Shown here: positions 1 through 13,509 of the stretch, one piece after another | Layout of the letters: the number at the start of each line of letters is the position of its first letter | Numbering within the stretch: position 1 is the stretch's first letter | Assembly (NCBI GenBank): GCA_026874595.1 | Contig: CM049320.1 | Coordinates: 20,655,714 to 20,719,713, forward strand | Direction of reading: 5' to 3' | Origin: Sipunculus nudus | Lineage: Eukaryota; Annelida; Sipuncula; Golfingiida; Sipunculidae | Length of the DNA stretch: 64,000 bases | The notes under the pieces: generated by a model | The model's database searches: none | What the model saw: only the letters and a program-made list of their open reading frames with translations | Told to the model about the DNA's origin: nothing | Translations under genes and position numbers: made by a program

Positions 1-11
1 GGTACCGGGAG

Positions 12-56
<45 letters not shown>
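1..56. repeat. (TA)n microsatellite
   Basis: Alternating TA from about position 15 to 56 at the left edge of the window. Simple repeat, no coding potential. Confidence 0.95.
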
Positions 57-58
<2 letters not shown>

Positions 59-3000
59 CTGTGCATCAAAAGCGTCCTGTATATCTATGGTCTGAAGATA
101 TGATGACATTTCTTTAATTTTGTATACCCAAGTCTTCAAAATAGTAATATATTTACATCACATTATTGCATAATTGAATGTTTCATATAATAATATGTGT
201 CCATACGGCTTAATTCCGGTTCTTGCATTTTGTCGTCATATGATATGTTAAAGTTTCACTGTCTGGGGGGGGGTGGATGTAGGCGGGTGATCCCTTGGAA
301 AATTTCGTTCATAATGTCAGCAATTTTGAAGCAATGTTGGTAAAAATAACAGGGAAATTAAAAAAATCAAATAAAAGTTTTTAAGAAAAAATTCTTAGGG
401 GGGGCAAACGTCCCTCAGAACCCTCCACCTCTCAGTCCTACCCCTTAGATCCACAACTAGTTGTTGTGAGTTCTTAAAATCTGTAGGAATTATTTAATAT
501 GTGCTTTAATACCTGGGTATCATAATATCATGAGAATGAAAAAATCATGACACATTCCTAATCATCGTTTTAAATTTAGTTACTTCTGAAAGGATACACT
601 TAATTTTTATTTGCGGAACGTTTACACATTTTTGTAAATGATTCATATTAACAGATTGAAATCAGAGCCTATATTTATTGCAAAATAACATTCTTTTATA
701 CGACAATATGGGAATTGGGGTCTTTTTCAGGTCTCTTAAGTTGGAAAATGAAAATGACTTTTTGACATAATGTCGGCAAAATATATAAGATTAGGAAAAC
801 AAAGCTTACGACAGATCAGCTTTCACTGGTCTTATCTTCGCTCTTAATGCGGCAATCGAACGTGCAGAATTTATAGTCTGTATTTAAGGTCATTTGACGA
901 GTACGTTAATCAACTAATATATTAATAAAGATATAAGCTACGGCCCCTGCGGCTTGAAAACAGAATGCAGGTTAGTGGAAGGAAATATAAGTTACTATGT
1001 CAAACCAGAAATAAGAAGTTGCAATAGTCACTAACAATAAAATCACTATTACATCGGTTTATATAGATCTTCTAATCACCATAATTCTCAATATGCAAAC
1101 TGAGTTGTTAATCAGGTCATCAATTTTTAAAGTTTTTTAGTGGACCAACACACAAACTATTAGGCCCATCTGATTCTTCAAACTGGGAAGAACTGATCCA
1201 ATCTCTAGTTTAATATCAGAGATATAATTCCACCGGATGTTCATCATTAACGTTTCACCTTTGATGGGACATTTTGGCTTTTGAACGAACACTTTCTGAA
1301 AGTACCCACTTCTCACCCAATTGCATAGAGATATATTCGACATATAAATGAACACTTTACTTAACAATGATATGTACTATACTTATACATTATATCAATA
1401 ATTAAGGGTTTTATTCATCTATTATCATAGGAAATGTAATATAAATGTCTGTACAATAACTGCTGTAAATATAATTTAGTGATAACCAATAACACAAACA
1501 TACACACATAAATATGCATATATAACTAATAAACCAATATAAAAAAAAGATCATGTCATTTGTAAGGGATGCCAAATTTCATTCCTAACATAACTGGAGC
1601 GGGCATGAAAATGTCTATGTGAACACACGATGATATTTTTGTCATTGTGCGTTCTTGTAACTGTTTATAATGCCCTCACTTTAATACATTCACCTTAATT
1701 AAATATATATAAATAAACAATAATTTTATGTGACCTGAATGCGAATTATCAGTTGGGGCTGGGAGGAATTTAATTTGACCACAGCAACCGAGAAAATAAA
1801 TAGATAGATGGTATGCTTTTGTAAATATCATTGATCGGTGAAGGGTGATTTTCCCTCCTCTCATTGAGGGTATCCCCGTGTCTGCTTGCAGAAAATTAGC
1901 TGCCTTGATTGCCACTCAAATAAAAGTCTGACCAGTGATTCAATTATCTCTATCAATCCTTGAATTTATTGACATAAAAAATGTCTCCAAACAAGCTGCA
2001 CGCTTACGACTGGGTGATCTTTAACCCTGCATCATCTTGCTTAAAGGAAACTATATATAAATGAAAATATATCAGTTTAAAAAATATCAAAACGGAATGT
2101 CAGGTTTCTGTAATATTTGTGTTCCCCCTCAGAATCCATTTTCATTTATTTTCGTTCTAGCATATGTAAGAGCTTCAATGTTTATATGGTCAGAAAAGCT
2201 ACTCATTTTACAACGCTTTATTGGAGACTGTAAATTTTCCACAGAGGTATGATATAATTTCGGCCCTATTGATATCGAAAAAGGGTAAGAGTAGACCTAA
2301 TTTCACTGAAATATAGTGCCTCCTAATCAATCTATGAATCTATCGAGTGAAAGTTATGTATTTAATATTATATTTAAGTATAGGATGTTTCAGTGTGGTA
2401 TTCTTAGTAGTTGCAGAGCTGTAAGTATTGTGTCCATTAACTGCAGACCTCGTTGGTGAGTAAAATCAATGATCATCCGTAAAATTTCTTTAATTTTTCC
2501 TCACCAGTTAGAGGCTATAAAAACATCCATATTAACCTCCCAGTTTATTTTAAAAAATAGAGTGAGATTTTAACCCAAAACATAATTGCAATATACATTG
2601 GCTGGCTCACCTTTTGTTGAGTACGTAATGTGTAGTTCCATAAACACAAGCAAAATGTCTAGAAGGTACATAGTGACGCGGATGTTTCTAAAACTCCCTT
2701 TGAGATTGGCTGTACTTGACTGGTGTCTAATTCGATTCAACCTTATATGAACACTTTTCACATCCCAACTGGATAGACCATGGTAAATGAACTATATAAC
2801 GGGTTTTGTTTTAACGAACGGGATATGTTTTAGGAGTGTGATGTCATCATGTTAAATTATGAATTAGTTTAACATTGTGGAATCTGTGGTTCCTTTTACC
2901 AGGGTAGTGTGAAATCAAACTTTTCTGGGCATGTCACGGCAGAAAAATACCCGCATGTGTTCACAAATTATTAAGAGGAATTATCTTTTATTTATAGATA
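57..3000. other. AT-rich non-coding stretch
   Basis: No open frame here has codon structure, splice context or recognisable motifs that would support a gene. There are short poly-G/C patches near 265-275 and 400-410. I see no transposon ends or RNA genes. Probably intergenic or deep intronic. Confidence 0.6.
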
Positions 3001-3009
3001 GGACCTTTG

Positions 3010-3350
3010 GGGTGTAGGCTGAAGAACTTTTGAGACTGGAATAAAGTTATTTGAATGTTATGGGAGGGCAAGATAATACATTTGAAAAGGGAAATGTACA
3101 TGCCTATCACCAATTTCACTTACTATTAGACATAAGCGGAAGAGGTTTCAGGATTTGATAAGTTTAAGGCAAAAGTGAGTGAGCTTTACGCCACCGGTCA
3201 GTCGGTGTTCAATTGTCGCTCTATCGTACACGATTGGTAATAGCTTTCTTATGTTTGTGTGTCGCTCTATTTGCTCAATTGGCTATTGGTTTATGACAGG
3301 TTTCCCTGGGTCATAAGAAGTTTGTTGAATCTGAAGCGCACTGAGGTTGA
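3010..3350. repeat. Segmental duplication, copy 1, block A
   Basis: Resembles 12045-12330. Shared anchors include GTAGGCTGAAG-type sequence near 3018 and, near 3317-3350, CATAAGAAGTTTGTTGAATC followed by a GAAGCGCAC anchor. The second copy has CATTAGAAGTTTGTTCAATC and a GTAGCGCAC anchor. The order and orientation are the same as in the longer blocks at 7.3-10.0 kb and 13.5-16.8 kb, so this may be the left part of one large diverged duplication rather than an independent repeat. Confidence 0.55.
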
Positions 3351-5054
3351 TAAATATATCATAAAGGGAGAACAAAATTGATTTACAAGAAAATGCTTAA
3401 AAAATTCTATTTTTGCAACCGATTTCCAAAATATTTGAAAGGTAATTGATCGTAATGCTGACTTGAAGCAGCATTGATTTAACACTATCATTTTTACTCT
3501 AAAAGAACATCATCAACTAACGGTGATTTTGTAACGGATCTTAAAATATAAATACGGACCTGGATATTTTTCTCCTTAAAATGACGCAACTATGTTGTTT
3601 TCATGAGAATGGAAGAAATATATAGCAATAACCTCACCTTGATAACATCATATTATTTGATGATTAAAAGAAAAACGATCTGCGGACAGAGTTACTGAGT
3701 TTAGAAAAAAACGGAACAGGTAATCTGGCTGCGTGGGAAAGACAAGGAGGTCTACTGGACACAGGAGATCAAAAGGCGGCAAGCAAACTGCTATAATGTA
3801 TATTTTGGCAATTGTTTTGAGAGTCCATTGGTTCTCCGGCTTTTTCTAAATAAAGGCTAAGTTGATATAATAATCTATCATTAACACCGACAAAATATCA
3901 CTTTCCGGTTGAGGAAAGTACACAAGGAACAATACTAATGCTCATAGATCTATGCAAAAGATTTATTCTGACTTAATTAAACAATAAATTGCATAACCAA
4001 ACAAGTAAATATGTCTCTTGTTTCTTTTCTTTAAGAAACATTATCAAATATTTACAATGAAAAAATTCTAACTTCAATTGATATACTGAAAACATATTAC
4101 CTGACTGCATTAACTGTTTTGACTAGTTTGCGAGTGAAAAGCAAGGCGATATATTATAGAGACAAGCCATACAAGGGAACATTAAAATGATTTCCACTGG
4201 CTACCTCCACAACTTTTCACAAAGTATTGACAATGGGGCAGCCTAGCATTCTGATCTTAACGTATTCCAGTTTCCAAGCTTTGCCCAATCAATGAATCGG
4301 GAACGGCATGGCTGGCTTCTGTTGCAATAATGAACACACTATCTGTATTACATAGATAATATAAAACATTCTCCAACTAAAACTCCAACCAAAAAAAGGA
4401 TTTTGAGGGCTTTAAAGATATAATAAACCATCAGGAAACGTCACATTAACGTCATGTGATGATAATAGTACTAGCAACTAGCAAAGTAATATCATTGAAA
4501 AGTATAGGTTTAGTGACCATTGTGAACTGTCCGAGAAGCTACATTTTTTTTCTGTGAGTCCTGTATTTAAGAGAGTGGACTTTAGGACTGTTGGTTCTAA
4601 TATTTTACTGGTCAGTTTTCTATTGCACTTTGAAGTTCTATTAGAGGCGGTGCCTATAACACATTAACACCTAGAAACACACTTATTAATGTAATATGTC
4701 AAATTAAATGCCGTAAATTACCATGGATAATACGAAGCTGTAACTGCCGTCACAAAAGCATCTTGTTTTCATGCTCCATCCGATATTTGTAGATATAGCA
4801 TTTTTGCAGAATAAATTTACATGTAACCAAGCAAAGAAAGCTTGTTGTTATGTCTTGTTTTGACAAATTAAGCCCGGTTTTTCCAAATCTAAATATTTAT
4901 TTTGTATGTTTGCTGTTAATGTTAAGTTAGTGCTGTTTGTTACTCCAGTAATGTTTGAACACTACATCAGGGTAGATCGGGATCGATAGTCTCCTCTCAT
5001 CGAGACATATCAATATGGACAATAATACAAAATAAATTATGTATTATACATAAA
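3351..5054. other. AT-rich non-coding stretch
   Basis: No supported gene. This lies between blocks A and B of the first duplication copy, where the second copy has much less DNA. Insertions here or deletions there must have occurred. Confidence 0.5.
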
Positions 5055-5221
5055 AAAAATAAGTTAGTTTTTATTAGTGGGTGATCTTTCAAAAAGGCAT
5101 TTAAAGGCTTTCCATTGATATTTTCTTCAATATACATAATGTATATTGAAGAAAATATCAGTGGAAAGCCTTTAAATGCCTTTTTGAAAGATCACCCACT
5201 AATAAAAACTAACTTATTTTT
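5055..5221. repeat. Near-perfect 83-bp inverted repeat (hairpin), one-base spacer
   Basis: Positions 5055-5137 and 5139-5221 are reverse complements at 82 of 83 positions, around a single A at 5138. The one mismatch lies in a CCATTGATA/CCACTGATA pair. RNA from either strand would fold into one long stem. Such near-identity in AT-rich, otherwise diverged DNA points to a recent foldback or MITE-like element or a fresh inverted duplication. No target-site duplication is evident. A hairpin RNA precursor is possible but untested. Confidence 0.9.
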
Positions 5222-7289
5222 CTCCTTAAAAAATTCCATCAATCTTTTTTATAGAATATTCTTTTACAGTGTTTTTATTGATATTGTTGTTATTATCACT
5301 ATTATTATTATTATTATTATTAATGCCTGCAACATCCTTACTAAAGGATGCCATATGTATGAATTATTTTGCTACATCTTACACAGACACCAAAATTATT
5401 GATTATGAACTTGTTCTGTGTTGTACAAATGATGTTCATTTTACCACAGTGCCGTAAAATCAATTAAGCGTTTTTAGGTGAGACACGGCATGACATTCCT
5501 GCATAGGCTGAAATGATTGACAGAAAAACCTATAATCTATGATGGCATAAGCGCCGGCCGACAAAAAAACTTCCTGTAGTAGTAGTCAGGTAGGAAATGC
5601 ATGTAATGAGATGTAATTTACAAAATGAGATGTAATTTACAAAAGAGAACGACCAAATTTTGTCCAAAACCGGTTCCTGATGAACATCAACATTTACTTT
5701 CTAGGAAAAAGGCGACCGAAGAAAATCAGTTACACACTAACACAAATGAAGATCTGAATATCATACATGTGATAATTAGAATAACAAAATATCTTTTACA
5801 AGCATTACATGATAGACACGATAGAATGATTTATCCTAAACCAACGTTGAAAAGAAAAACAACCAGAAAATCTAAATTGCTGTTTATTTCCTGTCTTCGA
5901 AGATGGTATATGAATTTCCTTTTACGTGATCAAAGTGTCTAGACAGCTAAAAAGCCCATTCTTCTTTTAGATGAAATAAATAAATTTCATCTAGAGAACA
6001 GAAAGTAACCCCGGTCAGACTCATCTGTCTGAGGACGATTTATAATTTTCGATTGTCACATAAACTTCGTGATAGACCATTCATATTGTCCTTTCGGCAT
6101 TATAATCTTACTTAATTTAAACATATCAGGTCTACTAGTTTTCAATGTTAAATAGAAACATGAAATGAAAACAGGTTTGCCAAGTAATTTTAACTAAAGC
6201 AATTTTAATGTAAATTTTAATAATAAATAAATTATTGCAATCTATAAATATGCTCAGATTGACTATTCTGTCGCGAAACGTTATATCCATTGTCGTAGTA
6301 TTATTACTACTGGTATATGCAAATATTGATCAACGTGATAATTATAGATGTTTCTGACAAAAACCGTCATAAATGATATTTTTTCCATTGGTTAAATGGT
6401 GTTTACATATATATTTGCACCTGTTGAGGTAGTCAACAAAGGTCATAAAGGTGACCTCGTTTCGGTCTATCATAACCTTTCAACAGTTATAAAGTTACGC
6501 AACCTGGCGAATGCTAAGACCTATGTTGTATAACGTTTTAAATAAAATTATGCATCGATAGTTAACCATACCTAATTGAAATAGGTTCAGCTTGCTTATG
6601 GATAAGTTCAGTACTTCTATCAGAACAGATATAATTTCTGAAAATGCATAACGTAAAATGTAATGGATGAATTTTGCTTTCATTCAAGCATAATTGAGAT
6701 TTGATAATGTATTGTATTTAAATAAATGTGTTTGTTTTAAATATTGGTTAAGTTAAATCAACCCTTCTAAATATGAGTAGCACTTGCATTCAGCTGTCAT
6801 TTATTGAAAGTTTACCTGTGCAGATGATTTGCTGCATAAATACTCATATTAAGATCTGCCATGTCAAAAAATTTTACTTATGATAGTAATCATCTGATCA
6901 ATGCTAATGCAAAACTAATTCTCTTTTGTATATTTGGAAATAATATGACAATAATAATGTTATTTCTGAACTGAATCGTTTAATGCATTTAGTTCAGATT
7001 TTTTTGGAGTCGACCCTGAGGATTCGATATAAAATGAAGTGTCGTGTTTAGTATCTTTATACAATAGCACTACAAACTTGATAAATTAATCATTGTCGTT
7101 AAAAATCACGAAACGCCCTTTTGGTGTAAAAACCAGTGTATAATTGATTCATTTCAATATTAAGTCAATACCTGACATTTGTCAAAAACTGATTATATAC
7201 AAAATCAATAATTGAGGTTATATAAAAAACAGAAATTGTGTTTATTGGTGCGGTTTAATATTACATACCACTTATACATAATTGAACCA
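5222..7289. other. AT-rich stretch without a supported gene; includes a short tandem duplication
   Basis: An immediate duplication of GAGATGTAATTTACAAAA lies near 5608-5645. A 105-codon open frame (about 5625-5942) encodes a basic peptide without recognisable motifs and is not supported as a gene. Confidence 0.5.
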
Positions 7290-8935
7290 TCGAAAAGAAA
7301 TGTTCCGCATATAGTTTTGAGTGGTGAAATATTCCTTTAAAGAAAATGGCCCTCACAGTTTATTAACAAAAGCTAAGCCAATTAGCAGAATTTCCGCATA
7401 AAAGTTATTTCTATAATTTCAACACAATGGTTAAAAATACAATATTAACATATTGGCAGAGGAAAATTGCCCCTTCAGGAACCGATGAAATGTATTGAAA
7501 CCGAATCTTAAAATAGCGCATTATAAACTCCCACTAAAATTATAATATCGTAACACAGCCAACAAAAACACTTTCCAGGACATTTCCTAAGATGGTATCT
7601 AAGAAGCCATTTATTGAATTTCATAATTTCATATCTGAGATCAAGTCCATTTATAAAGGTTCGGTTTGAAATAAATAATAATATTAAAATTTGCTGTAAG
7701 AAATGCTATTTTCCAGTTCTTGCTAAGGTTTTTTAGTTGGATAATATGAATGATTAATTCCCTAATATCAATATCAGAAGTGAACATGTTTTACTCATAG
7801 GTTAAAAACTGAACACCTGGGTCGGAGGATAATTCCTTAATTGTTCTACATTGAAATACTTAAAAGATTTTCATAGATTCTAGGCATTCCCTCCACATCA
7901 TCTTTTCCGTGCAGCTGCCGATAATCCATAGCTTACACTAATTTCAGGGTCCTGCTTTATCCCTTAACGAACACTTTGTGCGTCCTGAATGCATGGGGCA
8001 GTCGTTTAGTTGCAGCATAGATGTGCAAGCAGTGGATTGATATAACAAAGAGAAAGTTATACTCTGTTCCATCATTCAACTCATACTCTGGTGTTACATG
8101 CCTTTTGTTAGCAGCTCAAACGGAAATCTTTTGCGTCAGAAGAACTCAGATATAAATCTGTCAAACTGGTTGTGAAAATTTAATCAGTACGTGACGCTTG
8201 TGAAAGTTTCTTTGGAAGTGAACATCAATTATTTTGAATATTAATGAACAGAAACAATATATATGGTGTTAGCTAAGATTGCAAAAAAATCAAAGTCTAT
8301 TGCGTATTAAAATAAATAATTTCTGGAGCTTTCAATAAAAGTAAGTCGGAGTGTGCACATCCCAAGGTGAACAGGTTGTTTGATTTGTTTATATTAATGT
8401 GAATCAGTCGAAAAAGATATTTGCGAATGATAAGAAGGCCATTTACTTCACGTGTTCGCACCTAAAATGAATAGCGACCTCTGAAGTCCGCACATGCGCA
8501 GTCAACAGATCTGATCACATGGTTCTGTCAACTTGTCAAAGTGAACACGGGTACCGTTTAGCTTGTAGATTACAAAGCTTGTACGTCTTTCACAGGGGCT
8601 TGAAAAACGTTTCGTCACCACGTATTTTATGCATTTCCTAGATTTTATCTAAAGTAAGCGAGGGTTCCATAAATGTTATAAATAAGACATTTAATATTTT
8701 CTGTATCTGACGTTACATTTTTTTTATATTTTCAAGTTTTCTGAGGTTTAATAATTATAAATAGTTTGATGATGGATTAAATTTGCTAGTGTGTTTCAAA
8801 TGGAATCACTGATACAGTGTTGCTAAATTTTATCACATAAAAACAGCACACCTGATCAATAATATATCTCTAAACGGACAGGACATATTAAACAATTTGT
8901 AAAAAAAAATAATATAACGCATTACGTTTTAGTTG
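7290..8935. repeat. Segmental duplication, copy 1, block B
   Basis: Colinear with about 13510-14790. Paired anchors include GATGGTATCT (7592 and 13731), CTGGTGTTAC (8089 and 13868), a stretch with CTGTCAACTTGTCAAA (8526) versus CTGTCAGCTTGTCAAA (14331), TTTCACAGGGGC (8588 and 14385), and CAAATGGAATC (8797 and 14608). Identity is patchy and the intervals are full of indels, so the duplication is old. No conserved reading frame is apparent. Shared blocks of this size without coding could be retained regulatory DNA or simply an aged duplication. Confidence 0.75.
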
Positions 8936-8969
8936 GGTTGTACCATTTTAAAAGCATTCATCCGTTATA

Positions 8970-9960
8970 TGTTCCGTTTGTACGTGATATGTATGATATA
9001 AGTATTTACCTGCTGGGTATTTTCGAACAACCTGTGAAAGAACTCAAGTGGTGTAACCACCAAGTTCAGAAAACATTTATTAAACAGACTAAAAATCAAC
9101 ATCAATATTCAACAAATGTTTTGAAACTTATAATCGTTATGCTTATAAAATAAAATTGTTAGAATTAGTTATTCTCTTTGTGAACATATTATAATATATC
9201 GTTTATCTCTATATTGAGATATTGGAAATCGTAACAAAATGATACAAGGGTTACAAAAATAATAAAAATAATGAAAATATCTTAATCTACAACCCAGAAC
9301 TTTACGGTGTTGTTTATACAAAGGAACCGACAATCCATGTAATTATTGCACTTGTGACGCCATTCCTACCTGGTCTATTCCTGTAGCAACACAGATCGAT
9401 ATATTCGAGCTAGATTTTTTTGTGATGGGCTTTCAGCCTGTATGAAATGAAGCAGTAGGATTTTAGTAGGATAGTACACCTAGTTTTCCCAGAGATAAAC
9501 ATTTGCATATTTTCTTCTAAGAGTAGCTGCAATGTACAAGGTACATTTTTTCAAATGGCGTTTGTATTCTACACTCATTCAAAGTGAAATAATGATTTTG
9601 CCTCATCATTTCGTCATTCGTCAACTTAAACGTCCAACCAACAGTAAACCGCGTTTCGTGCAAAGCTTGATTTGTGTAGATATAATATAAAGCTATATAT
9701 ATCAACGAATCTGTGGCGGATGTCCTTTGCAGATATTTACCAAGATGATGATATTACACTAAAACAAAAAATATGTTAAAGAAAATATTGGAAAACATTT
9801 CGATAGACATATATTCCTTCAACACAAACACACACACACATATAACCAATTTGGATATGAAATTGTTCCGAAAAACGGCCATAGTATAATCTTCACAGTA
9901 TGTCAATATCATCCATTCTATAAAGAAGTCTTGAATTGATATATCGATACGTATTGATAC
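8970..9960. repeat. Segmental duplication, copy 1, block C
   Basis: Colinear with about 15720-16770. The clearest shared block is near 9035-9090 (GAACTCAAGTGGTGTAACC then CACCAAG, ACATTTATTA) against 15783-15830 (GACTCAAGTGATGTTACC then CACCAAA, CCTTTATTA). Others are AACCGACAATC (9326) versus AACTGACAATC (16082), TGATGGGCT (9422) versus AATGGGCT (16195), and GTGTAGATATA (9675 and 16467). A 71-codon frame at 8938-9153 is not conserved in the second copy and is not called as a gene. Confidence 0.75.
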
Positions 9961-11990
9961 ACATTGGACTGCAAATAAAAATTGTTACAAGCACAATCCG
10001 AACATACTATAAGGCTTAAGGCTTAAGTCCATTAAACTGCCTTCCGAAAAAGAATTCATGTGATTTCTGGCATCACATCTGTAAATATAAATGATCCAAG
10101 GGTAATTTGCATATATATAAATATATAGTATAGTAGTATTACTTATATTTTTAATTTTTGAGGATAAAATGTTGTATAAAAAAGATGAAGCATTGGATTT
10201 CTTTGGGCTTATGCATCAAAAGTCCTGAAATATGACATTACAGTGTACTGGTAAAATACATATAAAGTATATATAGTATATAAAGTATGATCGCCGACAT
10301 AAATCACACATTCTTTGAAAAACGTATATTTGATGCCAATGAACACCGTTTCAACTCTAAAGCGGTAGACAAAATATTCAGTCTCTATTCTACACTTCTT
10401 CCAATCCTCTCGATTTGCCAGACAGAATGTCATATCCATAGCCTGTAATTTTGCTCCTGCGTTTAACTGATAAACATTAAAAAGATATAAATAGTCATTG
10501 TCCAGTCTGCAATATTGACATCTTGGCTTAGATTTGTAGTGAAAGAGTTGTAGGTCCAGACAAGATCAGGCTATTAAAACGCTAAAAAAATACAAATCTC
10601 AATTTATTCATATTAATGGATCCGTATAATTTCTTAACAGTATCACTTACAACAAAGAGGGGATTATTAACAAACGATATGCCAGTATACTGAATAACTG
10701 ACAATCATTATTTTACAATATTGCCCTGGGGGCTCTGTAGTCTAGAGCCTTAGCAATAGTAGTCTTAGTAGTTTTATACCTGAGTACCTCATTTGTGATA
10801 CCACCTACCGGATGGCTCTATTAATAAACATGTAGAATATATCGATTATTTTATGATATACATAAAACTGCCAACCATGACCATTATCATTAAAACCAAT
10901 TTGTTTTGTCGGAACAAAACCAGGGAGATAAAAATGCAAACAGTGAAAATATAATCGCCAATGAAACTAAATGTAATAACATAATAAATGAAACACACCA
11001 AAAATATGAACATATCGTATAATTTCACCATAAAGTAAATTGATTTGAGGAATTTAGCGTAAATAGATTCGATTTAATGTACAGTACATTTATTAAAATC
11101 GTGCGTAAATATTTAAAAAAAATGATGTAACATACAGAAAATAGTGTTTACAGTATTATCATCTGTTGGAAAAATAACCGGAAACATATGTTGGCCGACG
11201 GAAGATCAACGATGAATGCGCATTCATTAAACAGTACAGTTTAAAATATTGATGAAAATATCAAAAGAAGAAAAGAATCATAGAAAAGAAAGACCCATAG
11301 TTGACATTTAGAAGATGATATATAACACATAAGCGGATATATTGCAAGATTAAAAGAGGGAACACGTTAGGTTCACGGACCTTAATTAAACGTGAACTCT
11401 GCCATATCGTTTCGGAAGAATCAACAAAACAGTTTATTAAGTAGATTGGCAGCTTCCGACTTGCTTGAATCGCATTAATTATATCGCTAATTGTTAATCA
11501 CGTGGGAGTATATTGTTACTGATAGTAGATGGTATTAAGACCTTTGCGATAACTAGATAACTGTCGGTCGTGTGTGACCCAGCTGGTACTATTGCTTTCA
11601 CTTTGCACGGTTGCATTATTAACCTGTCGTTTTATTAATTTTTTTGTGCTCTATACAGAGGTTGCATTGATCCAAGGTACGTTTCATTGTGCTGAAGGGT
11701 TACATAATTCATAAGGTAGTTGAATATTTTATGTTCTTTCTCTTTAGTGTCCAAATATGCTTAAAAATCCTTTTTCATTTCTCGTAACATTCACAAAAGC
11801 GACATGTCAATAATCCTATTTAACAGGCGTGATAAATTAGTTACCTAATACCGACACCCACCAAGACGTTCAAAGAGAAAGTTACAGTACCATCTAGACT
11901 CCCGAGTGTCAGTCATCTGATGATCGCCCGGATATTGATTTTTCATCGGCCCGGAACTTCCGAGTTATAACAAGATTCTCTCACGTGCTT
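9961..11990. other. AT-rich non-coding stretch between the duplication copies
   Basis: No supported gene, RNA gene or transposon end. Short TA-rich runs near 10110-10130 and 10260-10290. Scattered open frames under 80 codons look accidental. Confidence 0.5.
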
Positions 11991-11998
11991 GCCATTTA

Positions 11999-12037
11999 CA
12001 CACACACACACACACATATATATGTGTGTGTGTGTCT
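11999..12037. repeat. Palindromic (CA)n-(TA)n-(TG)n microsatellite
   Basis: A run of CA repeats passes through a short TATATA centre into TG repeats, so the whole tract is self-complementary and can form a hairpin. It sits just left of the second duplication copy, which starts near 12045. Confidence 0.95.
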
Positions 12038-12044
12038 CAGCTCA

Positions 12045-12335
12045 GGTGGTTGTAGGCCAAAGGACATCTTAGACTGAAATGAAAGGATTACGATTTTTTC
12101 ATGAGCGGGTTCAAAATGTAAAAGTATGTGTATGTCAATCAAACAAAGTTTTCAACATTTACGGGAGTGGTGTCAGGGCTTGAAATCTTCAGGCAAAAGT
12201 AAAGGGACGCTTTCTGGCACCTACCACTTGATGTTTATGTCCTTCGCAACTAGTTATTGGCTTCAGATGAGGTTTGCATGATCATTAGAAGTTTGTTCAA
12301 TCTGTAGCGCACAGTGGAATAAAAAACAAAATATT
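12045..12335. repeat. Segmental duplication, copy 2, block A
   Basis: Partner of 3010-3350. See TTGTAGGCC near 12050 and the AGAAGTTTGTTCAATC anchor near 12286-12301 with GCGCAC following. Diverged and shortened relative to copy 1. Confidence 0.55.
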
Positions 12336-13509
12336 TGGTGCACTAAACGCATGTACTAGAAAACTGAATTTATTCTTTAGCTGTCGTAAACTAAAATGTC
12401 TTATGCATACCATGTACTCCTGAACATCAAAAGGTCTATCGCGGGTTTCAGAATTAGGCGATTTCAGGCTTCAATAAGTGAGATTAGGTAAATCCCCACA
12501 GAGCAGTTCCCTCTACCGCCTGTCATATAAAATGGTCACAGTTGTGGCATGAATGCATACCTTCCAGCTCTTACACTGCCAGATTTCTAAGACAGGCCAT
12601 CACGCCCTAAATGTTACATGTACATATTTACAAACATCTATTAAACGGAAAAGAACACCGGCAATCATTTCATGCAAGAAATAGGCTTGAAATTTTCAGT
12701 TGAAGAAGCTTAATAATAACAGTAGAGCGTTGTGTATCTCAAGACCGTTTGTCCGAAATAAAAAAGAGAAGCGAAATGTTGACTATTTTTCCAAAATCTT
12801 ACCTCTGACCAAATTCCAGAATAAAATGGTACAAAAGACAGCATGTATGGAAAACAGGTCTGTGTTGTCCTTTGCTTGCTTTAGTCAAAATGACGAGACC
12901 GGGGTAATTAACCTATACAAACAAATGTTACAACAGACCATAACTGAGCAGCCGACCGAAGGTAGGTGTGATAGTCTTCGGCTCAGCTTAAATCAGGGTA
13001 GCATATCTCTTATTTTCGTTCCGGTCCAGGCCTCATGAGTAAATTTTATGTGCGCCTCCATTATTTACTCACAAATTTTATTGGCCTGATAATTTCTGCT
13101 CGAAATTTGGATATTTTAAAGGCTAGGATGGCAACTTATGAGAGCGGTTTGGGGAGTCAGTATATCGTACTAAACTCGGCGCTAATCATGATGATTTCCA
13201 GTCGTTTTGTGCAAAATCGTTCATACGAACGATCGTTTATCTAAACATAAAACTTGTCCCCCGAAGCTCAAAGCTAAGCGACGCACTACTGTAAAAAAAA
13301 TTATAAAAGAGAAAGCACCACAAACACATTTGTTTCTATTTGCTTTGTTCCAACGATAATATTGATACATTTAAAGCACATCTGTGTAAAATACCAGTGG
13401 TTATTGTAACAAATCAAGTCTCGTTTTTGATGTCTCGCACAATGTTAAACTGACAAAAGACATTGTGTTTATCAATTGTTTTTTTTATGTTTACCTACTA
13501 CCTAGATTT
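12336..13509. other. Stretch without a firmly supported gene
   Basis: An open frame runs from 12700 to 13038, just after a possible acceptor (TTTTCAG ending at 12699). It encodes 112 residues but lacks an in-frame ATG at its left end, has no recognisable domain and has no matching donor. It could be a terminal exon or chance; I lean to chance. Confidence 0.4.

Noticed and set aside
5625-5942. 105-residue basic open frame
   Set aside because: AT-rich chance frame with no motif, promoter or splice support.
12700-13038. 112-residue open frame after a TTTTCAG tract
   Set aside because: No ATG at its start, no recognisable domain, no conserved partner in the duplicated copy and no donor exon that would splice to it.
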